Source: CBCPMX01 sp965120355 (GTDB taxonomy: Bacteria; Bacillota; Clostridia; Oscillospirales; Oscillospiraceae). Taken from it: a stretch of 8,019 bases of DNA. The stretch lies in contig CBCPMX010000115.1 of assembly GCA_965120355.1 (NCBI GenBank), forward strand, positions 1 through 8,019, written 5' to 3'. The notes under the pieces are model-generated. The model saw nothing but the letters and a program-made list of their open reading frames with translations. It had not been told where the DNA came from and made no database searches. Below are positions 1 through 5,801 of the stretch, one piece after another; positions within the stretch are counted from its first letter, which is position 1; every line of letters starts with the position of its first letter. The position numbers and the translations under genes were made by a program.

Positions 1-26
1 TCGTGTCGTTCCTGTTCTCTCGCCAT
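1..26 (-). CDS. 5' end of an unidentified leftward gene (8 codons in window)
   Basis: Only the first codons lie in the window, reading M-A-R-E-Q-E-R-H on the minus strand, so the product cannot be named. The start is well supported even though the coding part is tiny. A near-perfect ribosome binding site (GAGGAGGG, 33-40) sits six bases before the ATG at 24-26, and an extended -10 promoter lies just upstream at 54-62. The gene is transcribed away from the phosphate transporter, with which it shares a divergent regulatory region. The charged, polar start argues against a signal peptide, but with eight residues that is weak. The main doubt is whether the frame stays open beyond the edge. Confidence 0.6.
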
Positions 27-53
27 TTTTTGCCCTCCTCTACTTCGAGAACT

Positions 54-62
54 ATTATATCA
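54..62 (-). promoter_or_regulatory. Extended -10 promoter of the leftward gene at the window edge
   Basis: On the minus strand this reads TGATATAAT, an exact match to the TGnTATAAT extended -10 element used by the vegetative sigma factor. No good -35 hexamer lies 16-18 bases upstream, which is acceptable for extended -10 promoters. Transcription would start near position 47, giving a leader of roughly 20 bases that carries the GAGGAGGG ribosome site. Confidence 0.6.
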
Positions 63-154
63 TACTTTTATTGACGACACCACCTAATTCCCTTGCAGCT
101 CTTCTCAGGCTGAATGTCCACTATACACACGGTTTATAATAAATCTAATTGGAA

Positions 155-182
155 TTGACAATCCCCAAAATTATGATAACAT
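155..182 (+). promoter_or_regulatory. Probable promoter of the phosphate transporter operon
   Basis: A perfect -35 hexamer TTGACA lies at 155-160. A usable -10 (TAACAT, 177-182, four of six matches) follows at a 16-base spacing. An alternative is the perfect TATAAT at 135-140, but it lacks a recognisable -35. A 10-base direct repeat overlaps this region (separate entry). The leader from here to the ATG at 230 would be about 40 bases. Confidence 0.45.
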
Positions 183-194
183 AGATTATGATAA
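170..194 (+). repeat. Direct repeat ATTATGATAA x2 in the phosphate operon leader
   Basis: The 10-base word ATTATGATAA occurs at 170-179 and again at 185-194, a 15-base period, overlapping the predicted -10 and the start of transcription. It could be a paired regulator-binding site or chance similarity in an AT-rich leader. It does not match the 11-base-period TT(A/T)ACA repeats of a Bacillus PhoP box. Confidence 0.35.
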
Positions 195-229
195 TTCCGG
201 CAATTTTGAATATGTGCGGAGGATATACC

Positions 230-1297
230 ATGTCTTTTACGGACTTTGCCGAACAGGTTGCGGCCAACCCACTTTTGGCGTTGGCAGTGATTCTCACCAT
301 GGGCGTGATCCTTGTAAACGGGTGGACCGATGCACCCAATGCCATCGCAACGTGTGTTGTCACCCGCTGCATGCCGGCACGCCGGGCCATCCTCATGGCC
401 GCTGTCTTTAATTTCCTGGGTGTTTTTGTCATGAGCATGCTGAATGCATCCGTCGCAGAAACGATCACAAAAATGGTGGACTTCGGTTCTGACCCCAAAG
501 AATCTATTGTAGCCCTGAGCGCCGCACTGTTTGCCATCGTTTTCTGGGCGACCTTGGCATGGGTATTCGGAATCCCCACCAGTGAAAGTCACGCTTTGAT
601 CGCGGGCCTAACCGGGTCAGCCATTGCGCTGCACGGCAGCCTTGACGGCGTCAACGGCAATGAATGGATAAAGGTCATCTATGGTATCATTCTTTCCGTA
701 GTCGTCGGTTTCAGCTTGGGCTGGCTCATCTGTAAAGGCGTTGAACTGCTCTTTCGGAATGTGGACCGCTGGAAAACCGAGCCTTTCTTCAAATATGCCC
801 AAATTGTCAGTGCGGCGGCTATGGCCTTTATGCACGGCGCACAGGACGGCCAGAAATTCATGGGCGTCATCATCCTCAGCACCTATCTGATCAATGGATT
901 GGACCCGAAAGCCATGAGCGGCATTGACACCAGCAGCCTTGTCTGGCTCATGCTGATCTGCTCAGTGGTCATGGCGCTGGGTACCATGTGCGGCGGCAAA
1001 AAAATCATCAAGTCCGTGGGCATGGACATGGTGAAGCTGCAAAAATATCAAGGCTTTTCCGCCGATCTTGCCGGTTCCATCTGTCTGCTTTTGAGCTCTG
1101 GCTTTGGCATCCCCATGTCCACCACCCACGCCAAAACCACAGCCATTATGGGTGTGGGTGCAGTCAGACGTCTTTCAGCGGTGAACCTCAACGTGGTCAA
1201 GGATATGGTGCTCACCTGGGTCCTCACCTTCCCCGGCTGCGGCCTGGTGGGCTTCCTCATGACCAAGCTTTTTATGTGCATCTTTTTGCCTGGTTAA
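230..1297 (+). CDS. pit: PiT-family inorganic phosphate transporter
   Basis: Membrane permease of the PiT family (PF01384), which takes up phosphate, usually as a metal-phosphate or with a cation. The protein has 355 residues and is strongly hydrophobic throughout. It shows the inverted-repeat signature of the family. The first half has NGWTDAPNAIAT (30-41) followed by GIPTSESH (114-121). The second half has HGAQDGQKFMG (202-212) followed by GIPMSTTH (293-300). The start at 230 is preferred over an in-frame ATG at 188 because GGAGG (218-222) sits seven bases before it and the family normally begins close to the first membrane segment. The Asn of the usual GxND motif is Thr33 in the first half and Gln205 in the second; the Asp is kept in both (D34, D206). 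This is probably a subfamily trait. The next gene, encoding a DUF47 protein, follows after 33 bases and is surely co-transcribed. Confidence 0.93.
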   Translation: MSFTDFAEQVAANPLLALAVILTMGVILVNGWTDAPNAIATCVVTRCMPARRAILMAAVFNFLGVFVMSMLNASVAETITKMVDFGSDPKESIVALSAALFAIVFWATLAWVFGIPTSESHALIAGLTGSAIALHGSLDGVNGNEWIKVIYGIILSVVVGFSLGWLICKGVELLFRNVDRWKTEPFFKYAQIVSAAAMAFMHGAQDGQKFMGVIILSTYLINGLDPKAMSGIDTSSLVWLMLICSVVMALGTMCGGKKIIKSVGMDMVKLQKYQGFSADLAGSICLLLSSGFGIPMSTTHAKTTAIMGVGAVRRLSAVNLNVVKDMVLTWVLTFPGCGLVGFLMTKLFMCIFLPG

Positions 1298-1330
1298 GAT
1301 CCGGCAGACATTGCTTTAGGAGGGAACAGC

Positions 1331-1954
1331 ATGGCAAGCAAGCAGGACAAGTTTTATTTCGACAATCTGGTCGAGGCGGCGGACAGCTCCTGCCAGGCGG
1401 CAAACTATCTTGTGGAGTGTCTCCGCACCTACGACTATCATAACATCGACAAAATGCTTCAGAAAATGCACGAATATGAGCATGCCGGCGACGAAACACG
1501 ACATGCCATGTTCACCGCTCTGGCCAAGGCCTTTGTTACGCCTATTGACCGGGAAGATCTGGCCCTTATTAGCAAAAACCTGGACGATGTCACCGACAGC
1601 GTTGAAGATGTGCTGCAGAGCTTCTACATGAATCACATAACCTCCGTACTGCCGGCGGCCATGACGTTTGCCGGCAATATTCTCAAAGCTTGTGAGGCCA
1701 TAAAGGAAATTCTCAGTGAATTCCAAAACTACAAAAAACACGCCGCATTCCACAAACTGATTATCAAGCTCAACGACATTGAAGAGGAATGCGACCGGCT
1801 CTATCTGGAGGCCAGACACAGCCTCCGCGACCAGTTCTCCAATACGTGGGATATTGTTGCCTGGCGCGAGATTTTTGACAAAATGGAAGACTGCGCCGAC
1901 ACCTGTGAACACGTGGGAGACAGCATCAGCACTGTCATTATGAAGAACAGCTGA
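1331..1954 (+). CDS. DUF47 / PhoU-like protein, partner of the PiT transporter
   Basis: A 207-residue, highly helical, acidic cytoplasmic protein of the DUF47 family (PF01865, also called TIGR00153 / YkaA-like), structurally related to PhoU. These proteins are habitually encoded beside PiT transporters and are thought to regulate them. PhoU-like metal-binding motifs occur in each half: EYEHAGDETRH (48-58) and DDVTDSVEDV (85-94) in the first, and EEECDRLYLEARH (151-163) and MEDCADTCEHVGD (185-197) in the second. PIDREDL (71-77) is typical of the family. A strong AGGAGGG site (1318-1324) lies six bases before the ATG. The length is normal for the family. The regulatory role is inferred from family knowledge and gene order; nothing here shows the signal sensed. 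Confidence 0.92.
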   Translation: MASKQDKFYFDNLVEAADSSCQAANYLVECLRTYDYHNIDKMLQKMHEYEHAGDETRHAMFTALAKAFVTPIDREDLALISKNLDDVTDSVEDVLQSFYMNHITSVLPAAMTFAGNILKACEAIKEILSEFQNYKKHAAFHKLIIKLNDIEEECDRLYLEARHSLRDQFSNTWDIVAWREIFDKMEDCADTCEHVGDSISTVIMKNS

Positions 1955-1980
1955 ATCCGGATAACCATCATAAATGCATC

Positions 1981-2021
1981 TGCCGCTCTGCGGTCCTGTA
2001 TTGCAGGATCGCAGAGCGGCA
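1981..2021. terminator. Long hairpin between convergent transcripts, probable bidirectional 3'-end structure
   Basis: The left arm TGCCGCTCTGCGGTCCTG (1981-1998) pairs with 2004-2021 over 18 base pairs with a single G-U wobble and a five-base loop. It lies between the stop of the DUF47 gene (1954) and the stop of the leftward hydrolase gene (2044), the expected place for a shared terminator. Neither strand has the immediate U-run of a classical intrinsic terminator. On the plus strand the nearest T5 is at 2037-2041, about 15 bases past the stem. It may stabilise 3' ends rather than terminate by itself. Confidence 0.6.
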
Positions 2022-2043
2022 AAGTGCTGCTGTGCGTTTTTAT

Positions 2044-3042
2044 TCAGAATCTCAGACGCGTATCCTCCGTAAACGGCGTCCTCCCCGGGTTGTCCTCTGC
2101 GCGATAAATCCTGCCGGCTGTCAGGTCACAGGCCACAGCCCATACGGTGTCTGCACCGCTGGAGCTGTCATATTGGCAAAGGAAACCACGTTTGCCCGAC
2201 AGCAGCTCCATGGCGCTCTCCACACTATCTACGCCCGCCTGCAGCGCCCTGGTCATGGTTTCATAGCGCCGCGCCGAATCCCAGTTGTCCCATGGGGATT
2301 GCGGCAGCTCGTCCGGCAGTAAATGAAACATGTTTACCGCACACACATAGCCTTCCGCTGTTTCCGGCCTCTGATAGGCCATTCGATGACCACAGCTTTC
2401 CACCAAAGCGATGTCTCCCGTTCGATCTGCCAGCACCAAGGTGTGGCTGGACGCAGCCGGAACCCGGCACAGCAAGTCCAGCGCCTGATCCACTGTTGCG
2501 CAAGTCTCCAGCACCAGCCGCAGCAGCATGCCCGCCTGCAGCCCCGGCTGCGGCGATGTGGGAAACACAGAAGTCAGCCCCACTGCCAAACCCTGCACAT
2601 TGACGCCGTCCTCCATCTCCACAAAAGCGGTCGTATTGCCTAAAAAGCTGAAACCGCCGTCTGTAAACGCATACAGCCAATTGGTATTCCAGTCTTTCAA
2701 CGCTGTCAAAAAGTCGCTGTTGCGCCCGAAAAATACCCTTCCATTTCTCCGTACCGCGAAACAGGAACAACGAGACTGCGGCAACAGGCAATACATGGGC
2801 AGCAACGCAGCGGCCAACATCTCCCGATCGCAGTCCTGTCCCTCTGCCAATCCACGCAGTTCCTCCAGTGCACCTGGGAACCATTGCTCGTAAAGCGGAA
2901 AACAGGCACGCGCAAATTCCAGCCGCTCCCGGGTCAGCGGAAATGGAACCTGTTTGAGCAGCTGTATTCCCTGTGCACACAAAGCCGCCCCATGGCGGCG
3001 GCCGATTGCATAGTGACTGCCGGTTTCTGTCTGATGTTTCAT
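2044..3042 (-). CDS. C45-family Ntn-hydrolase / acyltransferase (acyl-CoA:6-APA acyltransferase-like)
   Basis: A 332-residue member of the C45/AAT-like branch of N-terminal nucleophile hydrolases, related in fold to choloylglycine hydrolase. These enzymes self-cleave before a Cys and then break or form amide bonds. The likely nucleophile is Cys92 in SRCSCFAV (90-97), with Cys94 as a less likely alternative. It is followed by the family signature GRVFFGRNSDF (101-111) and later by LADRTGDIALVE (204-215), NMF (237-239) and DTVWAVACDL (298-307). About 91 residues precede the Cys, as expected for a propeptide of this family. There is no signal peptide, so it is probably cytoplasmic. The substrate is unknown; acyl-amino acids, peptides and beta-lactam-like amides are possible. 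AGGAGA (3053-3058) lies ten bases before the ATG. The start overlaps the sugar kinase stop by four bases (ATGA). An internal promoter may also serve it. Confidence 0.85.
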   Translation of the reverse strand: MKHQTETGSHYAIGRRHGAALCAQGIQLLKQVPFPLTRERLEFARACFPLYEQWFPGALEELRGLAEGQDCDREMLAAALLPMYCLLPQSRCSCFAVRRNGRVFFGRNSDFLTALKDWNTNWLYAFTDGGFSFLGNTTAFVEMEDGVNVQGLAVGLTSVFPTSPQPGLQAGMLLRLVLETCATVDQALDLLCRVPAASSHTLVLADRTGDIALVESCGHRMAYQRPETAEGYVCAVNMFHLLPDELPQSPWDNWDSARRYETMTRALQAGVDSVESAMELLSGKRGFLCQYDSSSGADTVWAVACDLTAGRIYRAEDNPGRTPFTEDTRLRF

Positions 3043-4136
3043 TGGGGTAGTCTCTCCTTTCTATCATAGGAGAGCAGCGCCGCCTCCACTGCATACCATA
3101 CAACACAATCCCGACATTTGCAAATCCAAATTATTTTCAAATTATATTTTCGTATTCCATTTTTAACCGGCAGCTCCTTTTGCAGCTGCCGGATTTTCTC
3201 CGGAGACGGCATACTGCGCAGTGCGCCCTGCCTTGCCGTCACCAGACTGGCTGCGGCATTTGCAAACAAGAGCATGTCCTCCAGCCGGTCCTCCAGTCCG
3301 TTCAGTCCGTACTCCAGCACAGCATGCAGGCAGCAGCCGCAGAACGTATCCCCCGCGCCGGTAGTATCCACCGCCGGGAGCTGCAAATAGGTAGGCGCCC
3401 AGACCGCCCGCTCCTCCAGGAAAGCCATGCTCCCTCGCTGGCCCAAAGTCACCAACAGCAGCCGCACATTGGGAAATTCCCGCCGGAGCTCTGCCGCGCC
3501 GGCCAGGGGATCTTCGCAGCCGGTCAGAAACGCCAGTTCCTCCTCTGCAACCTTCAAAATGTCACAGATGCCGCAGCCCCACCGGATCTGTTCCCGGGCG
3601 GCGTCCAAACTGGGCCACAGGGCTTCCCGCAAATTGGGATCAAAACTGAGAAGCGCCCCGCCGGTACGGGCCAACGCCGCCGCTTTTTGTGTCGCTCCAC
3701 GGGCCGGCTCCCGCGTCAACGAGAGGGAACCAAAATGAAATACACCAGTTTGCCGCAACATAGTCTCGGGCAGCTCCTCCGGGCGCAGCAGCTCATCTGC
3801 GCCCGGATTGCGGTAAAAGCTGAACGTCCGCTCCCCTTCTGCCCCATTGCGCACGAAAGCCAGCGTGGTGTGGGCATCCGGATCCAATATCAGGCTCCGG
3901 CTGTCGATGCCAGCCTGGTCAATGGCCTCCCGCAGCAGGCGGCCAAAGAGATCTGCCCCCACCTTCCCCACAAAAGCCGTGCGGCGGCCCAACTGGGAAA
4001 GCATAGCCAGCACATTGCAGGGCGCGCCGCCGGGATTGGCCTCAAACAACGCATTGCCCCTGGCGCTGCTGCCGCCATCGGTAAAGTCTACCAACAGCTC
4101 GCCCAGAGCGATCACATCATATGGACTGCCGTTCAT
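3039..4136 (-). CDS. PfkB-family sugar kinase (fructokinase-like), with an atypical C-terminal extension
   Basis: An ATP-dependent carbohydrate kinase of the PfkB/ribokinase family, most like fructokinases: it would phosphorylate a hexose or related sugar in the cytoplasm. Motifs in order are ALGELLVDF (10-18), the substrate-side NPGGAPCNV (34-42), FDPNLR (165-170), KVAEEE (195-200) and the C-terminal signature DTTGAGDTF (257-265), with catalytic base Asp263. The usual fold ends near residue 322 (ARQGALRSMPSPEKIRQL, 301-318). Residues from about 324 to 365 are extra, are encoded by AT-rich codons (ATA, AGA, CGA, CTA) unlike the rest, and match no known domain. They may be run-on translation through a former intergenic region. 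The start overlaps the thioesterase stop by four bases (ATGA) with no clear ribosome site, so translation is probably coupled. The exact sugar cannot be told from sequence. Confidence 0.9.
   Translation of the reverse strand: MNGSPYDVIALGELLVDFTDGGSSARGNALFEANPGGAPCNVLAMLSQLGRRTAFVGKVGADLFGRLLREAIDQAGIDSRSLILDPDAHTTLAFVRNGAEGERTFSFYRNPGADELLRPEELPETMLRQTGVFHFGSLSLTREPARGATQKAAALARTGGALLSFDPNLREALWPSLDAAREQIRWGCGICDILKVAEEELAFLTGCEDPLAGAAELRREFPNVRLLLVTLGQRGSMAFLEERAVWAPTYLQLPAVDTTGAGDTFCGCCLHAVLEYGLNGLEDRLEDMLLFANAAASLVTARQGALRSMPSPEKIRQLQKELPVKNGIRKYNLKIIWICKCRDCVVWYAVEAALLSYDRKERLPQ
3095..3123 (-). promoter_or_regulatory. Candidate internal promoter for the C45 hydrolase gene
   Basis: On the minus strand TTGCAA (3118-3123) and TATGGT (3095-3100) are separated by exactly 17 bases, each matching the vegetative consensus at four of six positions. 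Transcription would start near 3088, giving a leader of about 45 bases that contains the hydrolase ribosome site. The element lies inside the annotated 3' end of the kinase gene, in a strikingly AT-rich stretch that looks intergenic. No experimental support is visible. Confidence 0.4.
3167..3192. repeat. GC-rich inverted repeat near the 3' end of the sugar kinase fold
   Basis: CCGGCAGCT (3167-3175) and AGCTGCCGG (3184-3192) are perfect 9-base arms around an eight-base loop. On the minus strand the stem spans the last expected codons of the kinase fold and is followed by TTAAAAAT, which holds a TAA one frame away from the kinase frame. It lacks a U-run on the kinase strand, so I do not call it a terminator. 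It could be a remnant of one, an mRNA structure, or coincidence within coding sequence. Confidence 0.5.
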
Positions 4137-4873
4137 GGCCGGACTGATGCAAAGGCCAGCGTCATGTCAAAGTGCGCGTCTCCTTTGGCATCTGCGCCGC
4201 GGATAAACCACCCCTGCTCCGTACGCGCTCCCAGAACATGGAGATCCTGTCCGGCAAAGCACTCCTTCAGGTAATTGATGCGCACATCCGACAAATACTG
4301 ATCCTGCATTCTCTCATAGGCGATGGCGTCACAGGCCACGTCCACATACCGCGCGTTATTCATGTGACCGTTGATGTCCGTGTCGCTATACCGCACCCGG
4401 CGCACCTCCAATTGTGTCAAATTCTCAGGCGCTTTGAGCTTGCCCAGCGTTTTGGTCTTGGTCTTTTCCGGCACGGCAGAGCGAACAATCTCCTCCACAT
4501 GGTCGGGACGGATCATGGATCGGGTATCCAACCGCGCCACCACCCACGCAGTGACAGCCTCTCCCACTGGGCGTCCATTGACTTCCAGGTCAAAATCGCG
4601 GTAGACTACCGCGCCGCCAGCGCCACGATGGCTGGTGCGAACCGTCAATGTTTGGCCGGCCAGGATCGGTGCATCCAAGTGGTACCAGGACCTGGCCAGC
4701 ATCCAAAACGCATGATACCGCTCCACCAGCAGTTCCCGCGGCATCCCCAACTCAGCGGCATGGGCCGTTGCCATATCCTGCAGGTCCCCCAACAGCGCCG
4801 AGGGGCGCAGCATTCCAAACAGATCCACGTCCCGGGAATCCACCACATAACTCTTCTCCAAATAGGCGTTCAT
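4133..4873 (-). CDS. Acyl-ACP thioesterase (FatA-like, double hotdog fold)
   Basis: A 246-residue cytoplasmic enzyme of the acyl-ACP thioesterase family (PF01643), which hydrolyses fatty acyl-ACP to free fatty acid and ACP. It contains two hotdog domains, roughly residues 1-130 and 150-246. The second carries the catalytic motif RYSDTDINGHMNNARYVD (161-178), with Asp166, Asn168 and His170 as the expected catalytic network. The N-terminal half has the typical SYVVDSRDVDLFGMLRP (8-24) and WYHLD (63-67) segments. The length is normal for bacterial members. The start at 4873 has only a modest GGAAG site (4883-4887). It is the first gene of a three-gene leftward operon with ATGA junctions. In bacteria such enzymes adjust membrane acyl composition or release fatty acids; chain-length preference cannot be read from sequence. 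Confidence 0.92.
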   Translation of the reverse strand: MNAYLEKSYVVDSRDVDLFGMLRPSALLGDLQDMATAHAAELGMPRELLVERYHAFWMLARSWYHLDAPILAGQTLTVRTSHRGAGGAVVYRDFDLEVNGRPVGEAVTAWVVARLDTRSMIRPDHVEEIVRSAVPEKTKTKTLGKLKAPENLTQLEVRRVRYSDTDINGHMNNARYVDVACDAIAYERMQDQYLSDVRINYLKECFAGQDLHVLGARTEQGWFIRGADAKGDAHFDMTLAFASVRP

Positions 4874-4889
4874 TTTTGATCACTTCCAT

Positions 4890-4911
4890 GCTATAATAGC
4901 TGCAATGCAGC
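4890..4911. promoter_or_regulatory. Divergent promoter core with two abutting palindromes
   Basis: The palindrome GCTATAATAGC (4890-4900) contains a perfect TATAAT for the plus strand (4892-4897) and TATTAT for the minus strand (4893-4898). A second palindrome, GCTGCA-A-TGCAGC (4899-4911), follows and shares two bases with the first. The site lies between the divergent thioesterase and DUF6062 genes. The -35 elements are poor on both strands (TTCATT at 4869-4874 for plus). Palindromes over a shared -10 suggest a repressor-type operator, but this is inference. Confidence 0.45.
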
Positions 4912-4992
4912 AACTTGTTTTGCAGAACGGCCCATGGCCGTCAGATTCCTTACACCTGTATATTATACCCTTTGAAAGGCGGCGTTGCAACC

Positions 4993-5700
4993 ATGGCAGA
5001 GAAAATTTACACGATCCCCATTAACGAATCCTTTGACCAATATGACGGCTGTCCCATGTGCCGTTTGCGGGCCACATTGGACGAGCAGAGCGTCACTTAT
5101 GTCATGGGAGCGGCCATGATGGAACCGGATGTGCGTATCCGTACCAATCAACTGGGCTTCTGCCGGACACACTTTGCCGCCATGCGCGCTCAGAAAAACC
5201 GGCTGAGTTTAGCTCTGATTCTGGAGAGCCATTTGGAGACTGTGGCCGCCCAATTTCCCACCGGTCAAGGTCAGTCTCCTTCCCGTCTTGGAAAGCTGAA
5301 AAAATTTGACGGCGACACCCAGGCCGGTGAAATTGCCAGGCAAGCGGCCTCCTGCTATGTCTGCGCCCGCGTTGCCGAATTTGAAAAGCAATATATCAGC
5401 AATGTCGTTCACATCTGGAAAAAAGACCCGTCTTTTCGGGAAAAGCTGCGCAAACAGCCCTTCTTCTGCCTGGAGCACTATGTCCTGCTGTTGGAGGAAG
5501 CAAAATCTGTCCTTTCTGAGGATGCCTTTCTGACATTCCGCCAGGAACTAACCGCAGTCATGACGGACTATTTGGCCCAGCTCCGGGTGGACAATACCGA
5601 ATTCTGCCGCAGCTTTGACCACGAAAACGCGCGCAAGCCTCTGACGGAGGCGCAGCGCACCAGCGTAGAACGGGCCATCGCCTTTCTGGCCGGTAAATAG
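4993..5700 (+). CDS. DUF6062 family protein with duplicated Cys/His motifs
   Basis: A 235-residue soluble protein of a family of unknown function (DUF6062), seen mostly in anaerobic Clostridia. The start at 4993 gives the typical N-terminus MAEKIYTIPINESF; an upstream in-frame ATG at 4915 would add 26 unconvincing residues. A GGCGG site (4978-4982) lies ten bases before it. A C-x2-C then C-x2-H pattern appears twice with near-identical spacing: CPMC (20-23) with CRTH (57-60), and CYVC (121-124) with CLEH (159-162). This suggests two metal-binding halves from an internal duplication, perhaps zinc or iron-sulfur. A further Cys205/His210 lies near the C-terminus. There is no signal peptide or membrane segment. 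The gene stands alone, opposite the thioesterase operon, and nothing in the context fixes a function. Confidence 0.85.
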   Translation: MAEKIYTIPINESFDQYDGCPMCRLRATLDEQSVTYVMGAAMMEPDVRIRTNQLGFCRTHFAAMRAQKNRLSLALILESHLETVAAQFPTGQGQSPSRLGKLKKFDGDTQAGEIARQAASCYVCARVAEFEKQYISNVVHIWKKDPSFREKLRKQPFFCLEHYVLLLEEAKSVLSEDAFLTFRQELTAVMTDYLAQLRVDNTEFCRSFDHENARKPLTEAQRTSVERAIAFLAGK

Positions 5701-5737
5701 CGCGTTTTCATTCGAAGTATGGCGTTGCTTGATTTTC

Positions 5738-5766
5738 TTGTTTTTTGTCGTATTTTTTCGTATGAT
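5738..5766 (+). promoter_or_regulatory. Promoter of the nitroreductase-DUF2461 unit
   Basis: TTGTTT (5738-5743) and TATGAT (5761-5766) are spaced by exactly 17 bases. The -10 matches the vegetative consensus at five of six positions and the -35 keeps the TTG core. T-rich sequence runs between them. Transcription would begin near 5773, leaving a leader of about 29 bases with the AAAGAGG ribosome site (5786-5792). Confidence 0.6.
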
Positions 5767-5801
5767 AGAGATAACCTACTACTTGAAAGAGGCGATTTTT
5801 T

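Noticed and set aside
1316..1912. A 198-codon minus-strand open frame opposite the DUF47 gene
   Set aside because: It lies antisense within a well-supported gene and has no recognisable domain or start signal.
2261..3106. A 281-codon minus-strand open frame overlapping the C45 hydrolase in another frame
   Set aside because: It is Gly/Ala/Arg-rich shadow translation of the real gene, which carries all the C45 motifs.
3095..3125. A Cys-x-Cys-x2-Cys cluster (CKCRDC) in the C-terminal tail of the sugar kinase, resembling a metal-binding motif
   Set aside because: It lies in the AT-rich stretch that looks intergenic, with no supporting fourth ligand or domain, so it is most likely chance translation of promoter DNA.
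3180..4274. A long plus-strand open frame of about 364 codons opposite the sugar kinase
   Set aside because: It is antisense to a clear PfkB kinase, has low-complexity composition, shows no family motif and has no ribosome site; high-GC antisense frames are commonly open.
4957..4967. AT-rich TGTATATTATA as a second promoter close to the DUF6062 gene
   Set aside because: No -35 element is present at a workable distance and the TGn spacing of an extended -10 is not met.
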